From NCBI GenBank assembly GCA_024362935.1, contig JANCRA010000019.1:14256501-14320500 (forward strand): a DNA stretch of 64,000 nucleotides. Direction: 5' to 3'. Of the stretch, positions 22,551 to 36,352 are shown one piece after another (the first letter of the stretch is position 1; each line of letters starts with the position of its first letter). The translations under genes were made by a program, and so were the position numbers. This DNA comes from Setophaga petechia. Its lineage: Eukaryota > Chordata > Aves > Passeriformes > Parulidae. The notes under the pieces were generated by a model. The model made no database searches, was not told the DNA's origin, and saw only the letters and a program-made list of their open reading frames with translations.

Positions 22551-25500
22551 TAAAAAAGGTTATATACCATTGTATTAATTCTGGAGAGGGATGATAGTAC
22601 AGAAACAGATATAAATGCTTAGTGTGACCACAGAGACAACTTTTGGCAGCTCCTTTTTCAGCTACAAGCTTATCTAAATTATGTGTCTGAGATATTCCAT
22701 CTATCTTCTGCCAATACTGCCACAGCCTGTGGAAAGAAACTGAGACTAACAGCCTCATACACAAGTTTAGCCTATTTCATAGACCTCCAAGCACTTAGAC
22801 ATAGCCCATGAAGTCTGAGAAGCATGAATACACTGGCTGTGAGACTGCCTGTGTAGCCTTAGTGTGGTCCTTCATGTGTGTGTAGTATGGCACAGTCTTT
22901 ACTCACATGCTCATTCCATCCCTGTCTAATGCCACGCACAAGATGGGCATATTCAAGAGTCAGTCTTTCCCAAACATGTCCCATCAGAACCACAAAGTTT
23001 CACGAAATAAATAACATAGCAGTTTGTAAGGATGACCTGGAAGGCAGCAGAACCCATGAAATAGAGCACTGGGACAGTGTTTTTACTTCCAGGTTTCCAG
23101 CAAGATGCTGAGCATCCTCATCCCTCACTTCCCCACTCATAACATGTGCAGAATAATATCAACTTTCTTGGTAAAGTATTTGAGATAGATATACTAGTAA
23201 AAAAGGATATGCAAGACTCAAGTCTGTCTTTTGAGAGACAGAAGTTTCACACCTCACACAATCCTCCCTTCTCAGTGAAAAGACTGAAAAAAAACTCTAC
23301 ACCTTTCAGTTTAAAAAAATCTAAACATTCCTAATCCTTGGATCACACCTGGAACTATTTATTACCAAGATCTGATCCTGTGATGGGATTAGTTCAGCCT
23401 CAGTGTTACAGTAACTCCACTGTGGTTTCACTCATAACAGGGAATAAAAATACATACTTCTGGAGTTATGTTTCATATTAGATGGTGAGCATATTTGTAT
23501 GAGCCCTCATTTTCCCATTCAGCTTCAGAGGATCCCATTACAGAGTTTTGTATGGTTATTTTCTACTTCTGCATTGGGTCAAGCTTTCCCCAGGGTACAC
23601 TTCTAATTCATGGTCTTCTACATTATTATTACCCTTTTGACCTAAATGATTAGCCAAAGTTTGAGGCCCTGAGGGCTGTTTCTATTAGGAGGAGAAAATT
23701 ATGAAGTCAAGCATCTTTTAGGCATATCTAGTTAAAACTCCAAAATCACCCACGCCCAATTTTACTCCTGTGTCCTTCAATGCAGGAGACATACAAAAAC
23801 AACAAAAATCCTTGCCTTCCCTTCTTGAAGCCTTTTCAATGAGCACTGAGACCTTTGTAGGACTGCCACAGTGATTATCTAACTCCTTATTTTCACATTC
23901 TCTTCCTCCTTTGAGTCTTCTGGTATGCTTTTTCTCCTGCTTTTTTCTATCTTTTGCTTTTGCCCCACTCTTCCAGACATATCCAATTTCCACTGAGATT
24001 AATTTAATATCCAGTCATAGTCTTCTTCCACTTAATTCAAGTGTCTGAGTACCCTCACTTATGCTTTTGTTTCCAGAGGTGAAATGGGCTAGAGTTTAGG
24101 GTGGAGCAGCTGCTACTGTTTGAGCTGCTACTAGCATGAACTTACCTGTTCCTTAGAGGAAGCATGTAGCATTCACCAAACTCCATGTTACTTTACACAT
24201 TCACATTTCTAGAATGCTGGGAGACCCTTCTGGTTTGCTTACACAGCCCTCTCATCTGGCTCCAGAGTCTGCAGCCAAACCAACACTTCTGCTGGTTGTA
24301 CCAGAGTAGTGAGTGATGGCAGCAGTCCTGTCCTCCCCCAGCCTCCTCTCCCTCACTGCTTGTAGGATAAACAGCTGTGATAGCTCACAGGATAGCGTGG
24401 TAGAGGGTCAGGAATGAGAAGTCAGGAGTGGGGGAAAGGCAGGACGGTGCTTTTGGCACTGGTGTCAGCACACCTCGCTTGAGGCATTCATCAAACCAGC
24501 CTGATCCATTGAAATCTCCCTGAGCTCTGAGCAAGCAGAAATGCTTGCAAAGTGGATGCCAGTAGCTGCCAGTTCTAATCTGAGAAAGGTATGGAAAAAC
24601 AGTGAATTTTTGAATTATGGCAGTTATGTAGAGTAGCATAAGTGTCTCAATGCTTTCTATCTGTCATATTTAAACACCTATCCAAAATGAATTAAAGAAC
24701 ATAATAGAAAACATACTCATGGTTAGTTCCAGCTAACACAAGGGGGTTTCGGTATTTCACAGCCCTAACAGCTGAAACCCTTCAAAATTTTAAGAATGTA
24801 GGACCCTCCATAAGACCACTGTGAAATATAAGTGCAATTTACAGTGACTTGCCCAACATTAACAATGGCATTTGTGGCACAGCACCCACATCCTCACCTC
24901 CTCACCCACCTGACCCCAGAGCTTTCTCACAATTGCAGTCCAACTATTATCTTGGGGAAAACTTTGTGAGTAAGCTCTAAAAATAGCTATAGAGAAGCAC
25001 ATCAGAGAATGTTCTGCTATTATTTCCTCTTGCAGATGCACATTTTCAAATAAAACTCCAGCACCAGTTCTTGAGGCAATGCACGCAGCATTCTCCAAAC
25101 TGCCCAAACAGTTGTGCTATACCTATAACCCCAATCTAATAACACAAATATTAAAGCGGAAAAAGCTTGCATAAAATCTATATTGCCACATTAATCTCAA
25201 AAGGACATTTGGCTAATATAAAATTCAGCATCATCTTCATTGATGGTTCAGGGAAATAAAGTTGTAATAAATTGCCTCAAGGCAAAGTACTAATGATTGA
25301 ATGAGGCTATGCAATTAAGATGTAAGTTTTTTAATCACCTTTGAGGTTAAACATAGAAGAATTATGTGTAAAAGGGCAATTAAATGCCAGAACTTTCAAT
25401 CTCAGGTCTCCTCATCAAAGATTCAGTTACCTAAATTGTTTTCCACTATTTCAGAGGAAGAGCTGGATGTAACAATATTTCATGCCCCACAAGAGGAAGT

Positions 25501-27359
25501 AAAGAATACTCTGTTCAAACAAAAGCATTACCATGCTATCAAAATCTTAACAAAGAAAAATAAACGAATCAAGATTGATCTCTAGTGCTCTCAAGTTCCT
25601 GAATTCCTAAATGTTAACATTAAGTTATAAAAGAGAAAAGTAGTGGAAAATGTAGCCATTATCATCTTTGTACCATATCCTCAAGTAACATATATATCTT
25701 CATGAAATGTGAGTTGCATGAGCAGTCCATTTGATATTTCTGTAACTATTAATATAATTTCACATGATCAGTTTAAAAATACTTTCCTTCTGAAATGGTT
25801 TAAGGTTTTTTTAAGAGAAAAATGGATTCATTTATGCTCTGATCCTGCAGATGATTATATATCTGACTGTCTTTGAGTAAAATTATTGAAATGGAAGTGA
25901 ATTCAAGATTGTCAAGCCAATTTAAGTTTTCTTCAAGGGACACATGATAAATCCTAATACTTAGTGACTGGAAAATTAACCATCTTCAATCTACTGTTAT
26001 TTGTGAAAGTTATAGGAACATGCTATGCATAGTATTGAAAATAGTAACCTTTTTCTATGTTTCCGAGGAATGTTAAGATGGAGCAATTTAATAACCTGAC
26101 TTGTTTTGTGAGGTTTTGTGCCCCTATCTCAGCAGAAAAAAATGGGGGAAAAGAAATATTGGAAAAGAGGTTTCTCACTCAAGATCAGTAATATTTCTAT
26201 TACTGCACTGTAAGATTTAAACTACTATATTTTCATAATATAAACAAATAAAGACCACATGCAATTTTCCCTTGGGCAGAATGAAAAAAGGAGAAAAGAA
26301 AAGAAAGAAGCACATTTGACAGATGCTAGTCACTTACTACATGCTAAGCTGTTAGAAGGCGTATCTATTTCAAAATAACTAAATAAATTCAAAATTCACA
26401 CCAGTTTGTTGCAAGAACTCACTGTTTTTATTTTAGACTAGGAATGTGTTATTTTGCTCTAACTTAAAATAGCCATACACAATCCTCCCTTAAAAAATAC
26501 CACACTGAAAAATGTTCCCTTAAGATACACATGACAAAACTGACTCTCTTAGTGATTGAATTAAAACCAAAGTATCCCTAATTAAAAACTTACCTCCAAA
26601 GTGGACAGAAGAGTTTAGGAAGACTGGAGGAAAAGAAGTGTATTAAAATGTGGTGCTTTTTACCTTATGCAAAATGTGTGTCTTTGTCTTCTCTTCATTT
26701 ACACCTCTAACCCGGTAGCAACAGCCACAGTTGTACTGTACAAGATTCCCTGTACATTGGTTTGGGTAATTATTGTTATTTACTACTGCCATTTTCATCA
26801 GGTAAAAAGCCAGTTCTTTGACTTTCAATAAACTTCCAAGTCTCTTCCCAGAGCTATTTACAACAGTCTTTCCAGCTTAACATTTCTGAGATATGTAGGC
26901 AGGCTTCCTGACACATGGAAAAGAGTGCGAATTACTGGAGTATTCAGCATCATAAAACACAGTCACTGATATAAAAGCTGAAAATGTGCATACCAGCTTT
27001 TTATTGTGCGTTTACAACCCAATTCAAGTTTATGAATAAAGTCTCATTAAAAGTTGAATTATTGCATATTGGGCACGCTGGCATTAAAATAACACTAAAC
27101 CAAAAACCAGAATCAATTGCATTTCTCTTGGCTTTATGCAACACAGCTTCCCCCTGTACATCTGTAATTTTTAAAAATTCCTCCTGCTTCTACAACAACC
27201 TTCTGCTAATTTTCTTCAATTTTCTGCTCCACTAACTTAAAAGTCATTTCCTTAAGAAAACAGATGACAGACAACCTGAGTGACTGATTATATTGTGCCA
27301 TCACTTTGTTTTTTCTCTGAGGCCTTGGTTTAAGAGGATGGATGTTAGTGTAAATGACA
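22551..27359. other. Mostly unique DNA, no gene recognised
   Basis: About 4.8 kb with only short frames. A possible MIR-type SINE relic lies at 24841-24885. Around 23095-23115 and near 25841, short strings recall old palindromic sauropsid repeats, but they are too degraded to annotate. The part after 25100 is markedly AT-rich. Confidence 0.5.
24841..24885 (+). repeat. Possible MIR/core-SINE relic
   Basis: ACAGTGACTTGCCCAACATT and the following TTTGTGGCACAGC resemble the 3' half of the MIR core (…GTGACTTGCCCAAGG… then …GTGGCAGAGC…). Only about 45 bases match, so this is tentative. Confidence 0.3.
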
Positions 27360-27615
27360 GAAAGGGGAGCTTCGCATAGGATTTCACTTCTGTTCAAAGA
27401 CAAACTAATGCAGCCTTGCTGAGGTGCAATCAACTTGACAAATGGATGCTGTGCAGCCCTGTGCCTCCCACTGAAACCCGAGAGTCTGATTTACACAATA
27501 TTCCCCCTGTAAACGGAGGGAAGCCCAAATTCCAATCAGACTTAACGCTGCTCGGCTGTATAATGGGTTGATCTGATAATTCCTCCCATATAATGAAATC
27601 TGATAATAGTGGGAA
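27360..27615. promoter_or_regulatory. Possible conserved non-coding element
   Basis: A repeat-free block with balanced composition and clustered candidate factor sites: CTTGACAAATGG, CAATCAGACTTAACG, CGGCTGTATAATGGG, two CTGATAAT (GATA/homeodomain-like) and CCCATATAATG. It contains isolated CpGs in an otherwise CpG-poor region. The minus-strand frames across it have no domain. The call rests on texture only. Confidence 0.35.
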
Positions 27616-27831
27616 AAAATACATCAGAGAGAATGGAATACATTAATGAACTTGTAAAAATACACTTAAGTCTTAACAGATTTAATAAACAGAGGAAGGA
27701 TGGCTCAAACGGGGAGTCTTCATATGTGGTCAGCAGTTCTCGGGTTTAACAATGAAGCTGACTGAAAATACAGAGTTTCTATTTACAATTGACTACATTC
27801 ACCACACCTTTTTTCAGATGGCCAGGAAATG

Positions 27832-27847
27832 AAAAAAAAAAAAAAAA
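27832..27847. repeat. Poly(A) run, 16 bases
   Basis: An uninterrupted run of 16 A. No retroposon body is recognisable next to it. Similar runs occur at 29733-29746 (14 A), 32286-32311 (A-rich with one C) and 52996-53012 (17 A). Confidence 0.9.
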
Positions 27848-28489
27848 GCATTTAAATATCAAAGTTAGCTTTGTAATATGTTTACATGTCTTGCCTTGTT
27901 CTGTTTCCCCTTCAAACTAAACTAATTCTATGATACAAGCTGTTTTCTCAGGGAAATGTGAGTCAGATAGAAATGTTTTCCTACACGAAAAACAGTGTTT
28001 CATTTACGACTGGAAAGAATAGGAAACATTTGCTTTTAGACTTTTAAGATTTTTTTGAATTGAAAAACAAAGACAATTCCATTTCAAAACACTTTTCACA
28101 CAAGTTCGACAGCTGGCACAAAAATTAACTGAATGTTTACATAGAAAAATGTGACAGAAATGTCTACTAAAATCAGTATTTTTTCTGTATCATAATAAAC
28201 TCTCATTGTCATTGTTCTCTACAAATAAATATTTTGCCTTAGCAGCTACAATTGTGACCAGGAGCTGTTCTCACACATCTACAAGTTGAGTAGTGCAGGA
28301 TTTTTAGGGTTTTATTTACTTTGCTGTTGTCACAAATAAAAGAAAAAAAGAAAAAAAACTTATGCAAACATTTCATGCTGAAGTGAATGGATTTCAACAG
28401 CTGCTGATTTGGTGACATCGAGAACCCCAGTGGAGATGTCCTGCTGAATTAACGTCTTGGAAATGTTAAAAAGAAACTTCAAACAGCCC

Positions 28490-28990
28490 TTGTTTAGCAG
28501 GCGGTCGAGGCTCGCTCTCGGCGGGGATCATGTGAAGACTAGCAGAGCAGTCACTCAGTCATGAATCAGACTTGTCAATAGTTGCCTGTTTTCTCAACAG
28601 GTGTCTCAATCACACGTCATAACCCTTCCCCCATAGGCTTCTGTTTAACAGAAATGGCTCTGGCACGGGACGCTGCTTTTCCTTATATGAGACATATATT
28701 GACTTCTTACTGAGCAGCTCCCTCCTCCAGCCTCTGCTGAGCTTTGTGCTTGGTATAAACATGTCTCTCTCGCCTGTGTGAGCCAGTAGGGAAAGAATGG
28801 GGACTGCAACACAGGAGCATGGAAGCTTTTAATCCTTTGTTATTGCTGCAGATAAGCACGGCAAACACCAAACCATCACTCGCTGCTCTGTCAGATAATT
28901 ATGAGGTGCTGTTGTGGTGAGGTACCCTTTGTGAATCCCTGCGCAATAATGCACTGGGTACTCAGACAGAAAAAGCCATTGCTGACATAA
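28490..28990. promoter_or_regulatory. Likely conserved non-coding element with CpG cluster
   Basis: The most regulatory-looking block in the window. 28501-28525 carries five CpGs in about 25 bases, far above its surroundings. Downstream lie an E-box CAGGTG (28598-28603) within an inverted CCTGTT/AACAGG, CACACGTCAT, a CArG-like CCTTATATGA, GCAGATAAGC (GATA-like), CAGATAATTATGAGG (homeodomain-like) and GCGCAATAATGC. The block has no repeat match and no long open frame. It could be an enhancer or a promoter of a non-coding RNA. This is inferred from motif density; cross-species conservation has not been tested. Confidence 0.42.
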
Positions 28991-31404
28991 AATATCTTAT
29001 GCTGGCTAAAATTGTAGGGAAATGCTTCATAATAATTAAACAACAACAAAAAAAGTTTAAATCCCAGGAAGCCGCTTTCAAGTAGGTATTTTTAATGTAA
29101 GTAACTTTCAATCATTATTTTTACAGTAATTTTGGTAATTAAATTAATTTTCCTAAGTTTTGAAATTCTCATTTCTTTTAGAGGACATATACATTCAGGC
29201 AACTGCAGAAGTAAATCAAGTCCTACAGGTCCCAGATGTCAAAATCAGAACAAACGCAAGTGTTCACAGAAAATTTTAAATTACATACAGTTTTTGCCCT
29301 ATAAAAAAGTGTTTATATCTATGCTTACCCCTATGCTCTTTGAGTCACATCAGTATTAAGCAAAACAACAAAGAGATATAAAGAAACTTTGGTTGGCTTT
29401 TCTATCAAAAAGCAACAAACCAGTAAATATTCTACAACTCATCTTAAGCTTGCACAGTTCATATAATTTCTAATGTATCACCTGGGCTACTCTGGGCTTC
29501 CTAACCCTACTTTTGTTTTCTAAAGTTACCTATTATATGTCTATAAAATGCTGATGAGCTAAAGCAATTTTCTGTATTTCTAGGCCAGTCTCTTCCTGTA
29601 TCAGTGGAAGAAGTGTGCTTGCAAAATAATGTGGGCTGGTTAGTAGCAGCATGCTTCACTTTTATAGTAACAGCTCCTGTAAAAACTACAGCTTCTACAT
29701 GACTTGAAAATTAAACATAAAAGAAGATTTACAAAAAAAAAAAAAATCAGCTTTATGTAATGTTTTGAGATCAAAAGTTCCCTTGTATCAGACTTTATTA
29801 AAATGTTCCATAAGGAAGGTAAACTTTCCAACTGTAAGACTGTATACAACTTAATAATTTTGAAATATCCTTGAAATGCACGTCAAATGAAGTTAGACAG
29901 TAAAACTGGTGTAGTTTGATCATTCCAGCCATATGTCAAAATTCTTCCACATTGTTGGATAACATGAAAGTGCAGCACCAGTTTCTGTCACCCTCAATTT
30001 AAAAACTTTTGATATACTACCTCTGAGCATGGAGTTGTTTAAATACTATCTCTAACATCAGTAAACTGCATGTACCACCTGCACCATGACTTGAATTACT
30101 GAAACACAACGCTACACAATTAAAGAGATCTTCTCAGATTTCAGCAGAAAAAACATTGTACTGGAGAAATTTATAGCAAAGGAAAATATTTAAAATGTAT
30201 TTCAAACATGAAATATAATTTGATTCTGCATCTGATGTATACTTCATACTGGAAACACCACAGTGACAAGGTATTTTAAGTATGTTGATAGAAACTTATA
30301 GTCTGGGCCAGGTCTTGAAAATACTATGCAAGTGAGTGATTTTATATACAAGTTACTCCTGTGAATTAATTTTAACTACTCACACAAGTGCTTTGTAATG
30401 ACACAGACATTTTCACAATTTCTGTCACAATGAATATAAAATATATACACTACTTCCTATGTAGACAGACAGCATGTCAATATATTCTTTTTTTTTAGCT
30501 CTGGGGCAATTTGGAAGAACTCTGTTCCTAATCACAGTCATAATTTTATTATATTCAACACTGTATAAGTATTTTGACATAGGACTGGATTAATAAGTTG
30601 GTTTCAACATCACTGCTCAGATGGATGCTGCTTCCTGCACATTTGTAGGAAAATTTCCATTTTTTAAGATGTATTTTCTCTGTATTTTTGACACTACATA
30701 AGGATATTATGCAAAGAGTATGCCAGATGATTATTTAGAGAACACAAATACATTCTCTGTAAATGCAACTTTTAACGACATTTACTTAGAAAACTTTCTG
30801 GGCACTGATTGATTGATTCTGAATGGGAGCTCAGCCTCATACAAACCACATTCATCAAAAGCATCCTAATCATATCACCATGTTAACATTTTGAACTTTA
30901 CTTTCAGTATTTAAGGAATGGAATTCATGAAATAATCAAATTTAGGGGAAATTGACTCTTATTTTTCATTTATAAAGACCTACTTTCAACACAGATAAGG
31001 CATTCTTGCTCTATTCTCTGCTTTCTCCCAAGCACAGAGTAAGAATTGATAAAAAGGGAGTAAACCCCTAACATTGGCATATAAGCATTGTAAAATGGAA
31101 CTTTCAATGGGTAATCCACAATGATGCAAGTTCCATCTCATTCAGATGCAGATCATTTATTCCAGAAAAGACAACATTAAAAAATTGGTATCAAAAGTAA
31201 GGAAAAGGCTACAGCAGCAAATATTTAGGCACATGGTCAAAATCATATCAAGAAACAGGAAAGTGTTATTACCAGTAGAGATAGCATTGATATATTAGAA
31301 CTTGATCACATTTAGCTCTAAGCTCTAAAGTTTAAAGTGTATATTGAAAGATCAGATATTTTCTGGAAAAAAATAAGGCAAGGATGTAAAATCTTGCCTG
31401 TATT
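28991..31404. other. AT-rich unique DNA, no gene recognised
   Basis: About 2.4 kb of AT-rich sequence with short frames only and a 14-base poly(A) run at 29733-29746. I recognise no repeat or gene. Confidence 0.55.
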
Positions 31405-31600
31405 TGAAGACTAAAGAAGTTTAAGTTATTCTGCTTATGAGACAAGGCAGGGGTAACCTGACAGTGGACCTGCAATACCTACAAGAAGAGAGATTTGATG
31501 GGAGATGTTATAAGAGTATCAAAGTCAAAACCAAGGTCTTGTAAAAGGTAGAGGAAGATGAGATTAGAAGAAATGTGCACAATTTCTCCCCAAAGTAGAG
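31405..31600 (+). mobile_element. Ancient CR1/L3-like LINE fragment (plus strand)
   Basis: The sequence GACTAAAGAAGTTTAAGTT, GGGGTAACCTGACAGTGGACC, GCAATACCTACAAGAAGAG, AGATTTGATGGGAGATG and GATGAGATTAGAAGAAATGTG follows, in order, the sense strand of the C-terminal region of the same type of old amniote CR1/L3 LINE as the copy at 8341-9182. Divergence is high and both ends are uncertain. No 3' tail is present. Confidence 0.5.
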
Positions 31601-34600
31601 ATGAGTAAGAGTGATACTAAGATTTTTCTTTCTTCTGCCAGACAAGGAGTGGAATAGAAACTTGAGATGCACACTCTGAAACACTGTCTTTAGCAAGATT
31701 CCAGAGCCACTACACCAGTTACTCACACTGTCCAATTCACAACCTGAAAAGACATTCTGACTTCTTAATATAACATAAACCAAAGCATGGCACCTGGTTA
31801 TACCACTTTTAGCTAGTAACTTGGCTTGTTTACCTCCCAATTTCTACTTGAAATGGAGAACATGACTGCAAATGCAGAAGTTCATAACATACAACCTAGA
31901 ATCTTCTTCCATCTGATAAAGACCATCCCCCTAAAAACTGCACTCATGATCAAACCATCAGTCAAATACCAGTCTTTGATACTCTGGGTGCTGCTCTCTC
32001 AATTATGAATGATTTGTGATCTGGAGCAAGGTTTTAGGAGGGAGGTTTAGGAGGGAAGTAAGAGGCATTATTCAAAAAAAGACACTGCACTTCAAGATAC
32101 AGCCCAGCCATATAACTCTTCTCAGGACAAGGAGCATGAATTCCTGTGATTTCAACAATGAGCCTTTACTTTTCTATGCTTCTCATCACTTCAATTTTTT
32201 ACAACTGTGAACAAAATTTTCCATTTCAGTCACTTTTGTCCAGCTGGAGGCAATGGGCATGCAAGTGGCAGCTACAATATTTTGTAAAAAAAAACAAAAA
32301 AAAAAAAAAAAGAAAGAGCAAAAGGGAGTTCAAAATACAAATTACTCATTCTACTATAAAAATCATGAGACAGCTGCAGACTGCAGCTTTCACGCACCCT
32401 GGGTTTTAAAAAAATAACTATAGGAACATCAGTTCTTAACATGACTGTGTTCAGGGATGTGGTGGTTTAGTCTCAAGCGCTTAGAAAAGAGCCCAGGCAA
32501 AACAAAGATGGGATCCTAACCCCAGACCATGTAGCTGCATTTAGTGTTTCACCTCAGATCAACCTCCACTCACACCAGCTGAACTTGCATTTTTGACTCT
32601 GTACCTTGCACAGACCAATCATGTGGTAACCTAATGGAACACCTCATATGTAGACCTACATGAGTACAGAAATGTTTACAGGATCAGGACACTTAGCCAG
32701 AATTTCTTAAAGAACTAGTGTTTTAAAAGCTGTATGTGCTTTTTCTTTATAAATCCTGTAGCATAAAATATCTTGAAACAGAAGTCCAGAAGCAAAGAGT
32801 ATACTTGAAACATAGACTTTTTAATTTTTCTCACAAGGCCTTGATTTGTACTTTAGACTTTATTTCACAGTCAGTATTATTTTTAAAGCCTCATTATTAA
32901 CCTCTAAGTTTATTAAAACTGCTCAGATGAGTGCTACTACATTGTTACACACAGCACTGTCCTTAGGCAGCTGAGGGAACACATCTTGCCTAAATAACTA
33001 AGCAAGTGATGATAACCTTTGAAACAATTTCTGGCAGGTTGTTATTTCAGACTGTTTCATACCTTCTCATGCTTCCTTTCATTAAAAGCAAATCTTTCAG
33101 GCAAATAATATATTATCTTTTTTATAATTTTACACATCACTTTAACAAGTTACTGTTTCATTTAATCAAAAGTCTCTGGTACCTTTCAATCACTCTGCTT
33201 CTTTGTCCAAAGTTGAAAGCTTATTGAAAAACAACAGTTTACTCCTTATCGCTTTTCTCACTGTCACAATCTGAAACTAGATGTTCCTTAAGATTTTCCA
33301 TAATTTTATCAAGCTCTATCCTTCTTGTTTTTTCAACTGGTTTCAGTACAATTCTCTTCACTGCACTGCTTATTTTGTCACATTTCCCAAGTTTTACTAT
33401 AACTCAGTGCTTGTTATATTGCTGTATGTTCTGGAGGCTATTGAGATAAGAAGCGTTCTTGGCATGTTATTCTAAAAGGCATCTCTTGTACACAGAAAAT
33501 AATCTGATTCTGAAGTTAACACTTAGCTTGCTACTTTTCCTTCCAGATGCTATCAAGTATAACTGTGACATTTTATTTGGTCATTGGCTTAATGCAAGTT
33601 ATTTGGGGCTTTGACAGGTAAATAAAATCCTGCTGTTTATTCATGACTTGCCAACACTGTTAGGATAGGAAGATGTATGTCTAAACATATTAAAACACAG
33701 ATTCATAAGGCAGATGTAGTATGACCAGTATGACCTAAAAAGTCAAAATGTATATATATAAGTGTATATATATCTTAGAGCAGTCATTTCTCTAGATGAA
33801 GAACTAAGACATATTGCACTGAAAAGGATTGTGTCGGGGGGTAAGTGTGGACACCCACTGCCATGCTGCTCTCTGTCTCTCTGAGAAGCTGCTTTGCTTC
33901 TAAAACTTCAGTCATGAACTTCTCTCAAAAGTGAAAATTGCTTTCACCAAGCAGCTCCAGCCATATTAAAGCTATCAGCTTTTGATTTTCTTTTTCATAT
34001 TTCATTACAACTCTGTTAAAACATTTGTCATAGAGCAAAACAGTGTCCAAACAGCAAAGTTCTTTTCTGAATGTTGGTCTTGTATCACTTAACACTCAGA
34101 AGCACTTTGACCCAAAGAGTGAACAAAGCCATCAAAAATAGGGAGGATTCAGCCAAGATCTTTATTTTTCAGGACTATATACATATTTCTTTTATTCTGA
34201 CTAAAAGTTACAGCAAAATGAATTCTTTGAGAGAAGAGTACAAACTTTGACTCTTTCCATTTACATTTGTCTCAGGTGTTACATTTTCTAAATGAAAAAT
34301 AATTTATTTAAAAGAATAACTTACCCTTTTATATGAAAAGATAATATATAATTTCCAAAACACAATTTCCTTACACTCTACTAAACACAGACAGGGATGG
34401 CTAGAGGCTACAAATCTTTAGGTTCTCCACTGATGCATAAACTAAACAAAAAAGACATCCTTACTTGTTTCAGAAAGCTTTATTAGAATAGGAATCTTTG
34501 AAGACAAACACAAAAGATTCTAATATGTTTAGATTTTATAATGTAAACAACTAATTTAATGCATCACTAACAATATACAATACTCGCCATCTTGCAACAT

Positions 34601-36004
34601 GAATGCAAGGAAGAAACTGATGTAATCTGTGAGATATTTCAAAATAATTAATTTAAGAATAAAAAAGAACTTTTATTGTGCAAACTCTCCCTGTTTCCCT
34701 TTTTTAAAAAGATTAGAAAACTGCAGCACTTGAACCTTTGTTAAATGAAGGTAACAAGCAATCTTTTGAACTGGCCTCTAAATTAAGAACATGTAATTGC
34801 CTGAGAAAGGGTATTTGATCAAAAGGGTTTTAAGTGTTACTTATCAGGAGACTTCCAAAAACCCCCAAGATCCAGTTTATTTAAATGAGGGCCAAGAAAC
34901 TTTCAAATTATCTTAAAGTAGTTTGACATGTCTAAATTGTGCCTTTGCCAGCATGTCAGACTTCCTCACTAGTATTTTCATTCTGTAAGGGCAAATGGGA
35001 TTTTAAGCACTTCTGGATCAAGCCAATGTTTGATGCCTCCTTTTAATTTCCTTAACTCCCTCTCAAACCCACATCTTCTTGCATAATTATTTTGCAGCTT
35101 ATAAAATTATGGCAAACATTCCTTCACCCTTTTTTATTTCCTATTATTTTTCTTACAAGCATGGACGGACACATGATGACCAAAAAAAAAGTTCTATACA
35201 TTGAGCCTTTACTTTTTTATTTAATTAGGAAGAATGGTCCTGTTTCATGGCATTCCAAAATTAAGCCCCAGGTTCTGCAGTATTATCTGCACTGATGAAC
35301 CGAGGCACCCTGAGAAGCCCCACTCACATGCCCAGTTCCTCACTAAATGACTGGTAGAGTATTATTATACCACCTCACATAAATGACAATGGAGTATTGA
35401 ATCAAACACAACATAAAAATCTCCTCAATTCATAATTTCATTCAGCATGCTGTGCTAGAAAGAACTACCCCAATTATTCAAAACAATGTTGAAGCAGGAA
35501 ATATTTAGGAGGGAGTATGAAATAAGACTGACTTGCCAAATTGCCCAATATTTCGAAGAAATGTCTAAACAGGCGTTCTGTGGCCTCACAAACCATGTAA
35601 AATCTTTCCATTACTGGGATAAGCCTTGTAACCAGTATCAGCAAACGGTGTTATTTTTATCTAAGTGGCTGAGACATGGTGGGTACAGGGACTGCTCAGA
35701 GCTCCACTGCTATCAGCATGAGAGACTTGAGGCTTTGGCACTTGCCTTACTTTATCTACAGCCAATACAAGAGATTCAGCAACAGCAGCTGCCAAAATGT
35801 CCTTTATGAATCCATGCCATGCAACCAAGTTTTAAATATCATGAAACAAATGTAAAGCTCTTTTACAGACAGCTGAAGAACTTAATGTTGAGGAAAGAAA
35901 GATCTTGTTTTGTCTGCAGGTTATGCTTAAAAGAAATACACAAGGGAGGAACACAAAGACTTTCCAGGTACTCCTGGGGAGCACAGTGATTCCATCTGAA
36001 CTTG
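31601..36004. other. AT-rich unique DNA, no gene recognised
   Basis: About 4.4 kb with no recognisable gene. 31508-31840 has a 110-codon minus-strand frame, part of which lies in the old LINE. 32286-32311 is an A-rich run. 33747-33775 is a short TA-rich simple stretch. Nothing else can be supported. Confidence 0.5.
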
Positions 36005-36255
36005 TCCTACTGCCTTAAATTGCCTTTGTAGCCTGACCTGGCAGTCTCAGCTCTCGGTCCATGTGGCAACTTCCACCCAGAGGAGCACATGGCTGGAGGT
36101 TTGAACCAATGCCGCCACCAACTGGATACCTCCCCGGGGCAGGGATGGGGCTGGCTGTGGAGCAGAGCAAGCATATTCCTCCAGGAAACATTGGAATACA
36201 TTGGAAGGAGCAGTTTTGCTTTGGCCAAATCTGCTCCCAGACTCAGGATGGATAA
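36005..36255. other. G+C-rich patch with open frames on both strands, unidentified
   Basis: This block is clearly richer in G+C than its neighbours. It has a 64-codon plus frame (36061-36255) and a 73-codon minus frame (36007-36228). Neither shows a domain I recognise, and splice sites are not convincing. It may be an old retroelement fragment or a non-coding exon. Confidence 0.3.
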
Positions 36256-36352
36256 TTCTGCATTGTGAACTGCAAATACCTTTAGAAATTAGAAGTTACC
36301 TGCTACAGTTTCTTTAGCTTTGTCCTCTTGTGATGAAAACTGAAAGGGAAGA

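Noticed and set aside
33747..33775. TA-rich alternating stretch as a microsatellite or TATA element
   Set aside because: Too short and impure to annotate beyond local AT-richness.
33836..33960. Possible LTR start near GTGTCGGGGGGTAAGTGTGG
   Set aside because: No matching end, polyadenylation signal or primer site; similarity to known avian LTRs is limited to a few words.
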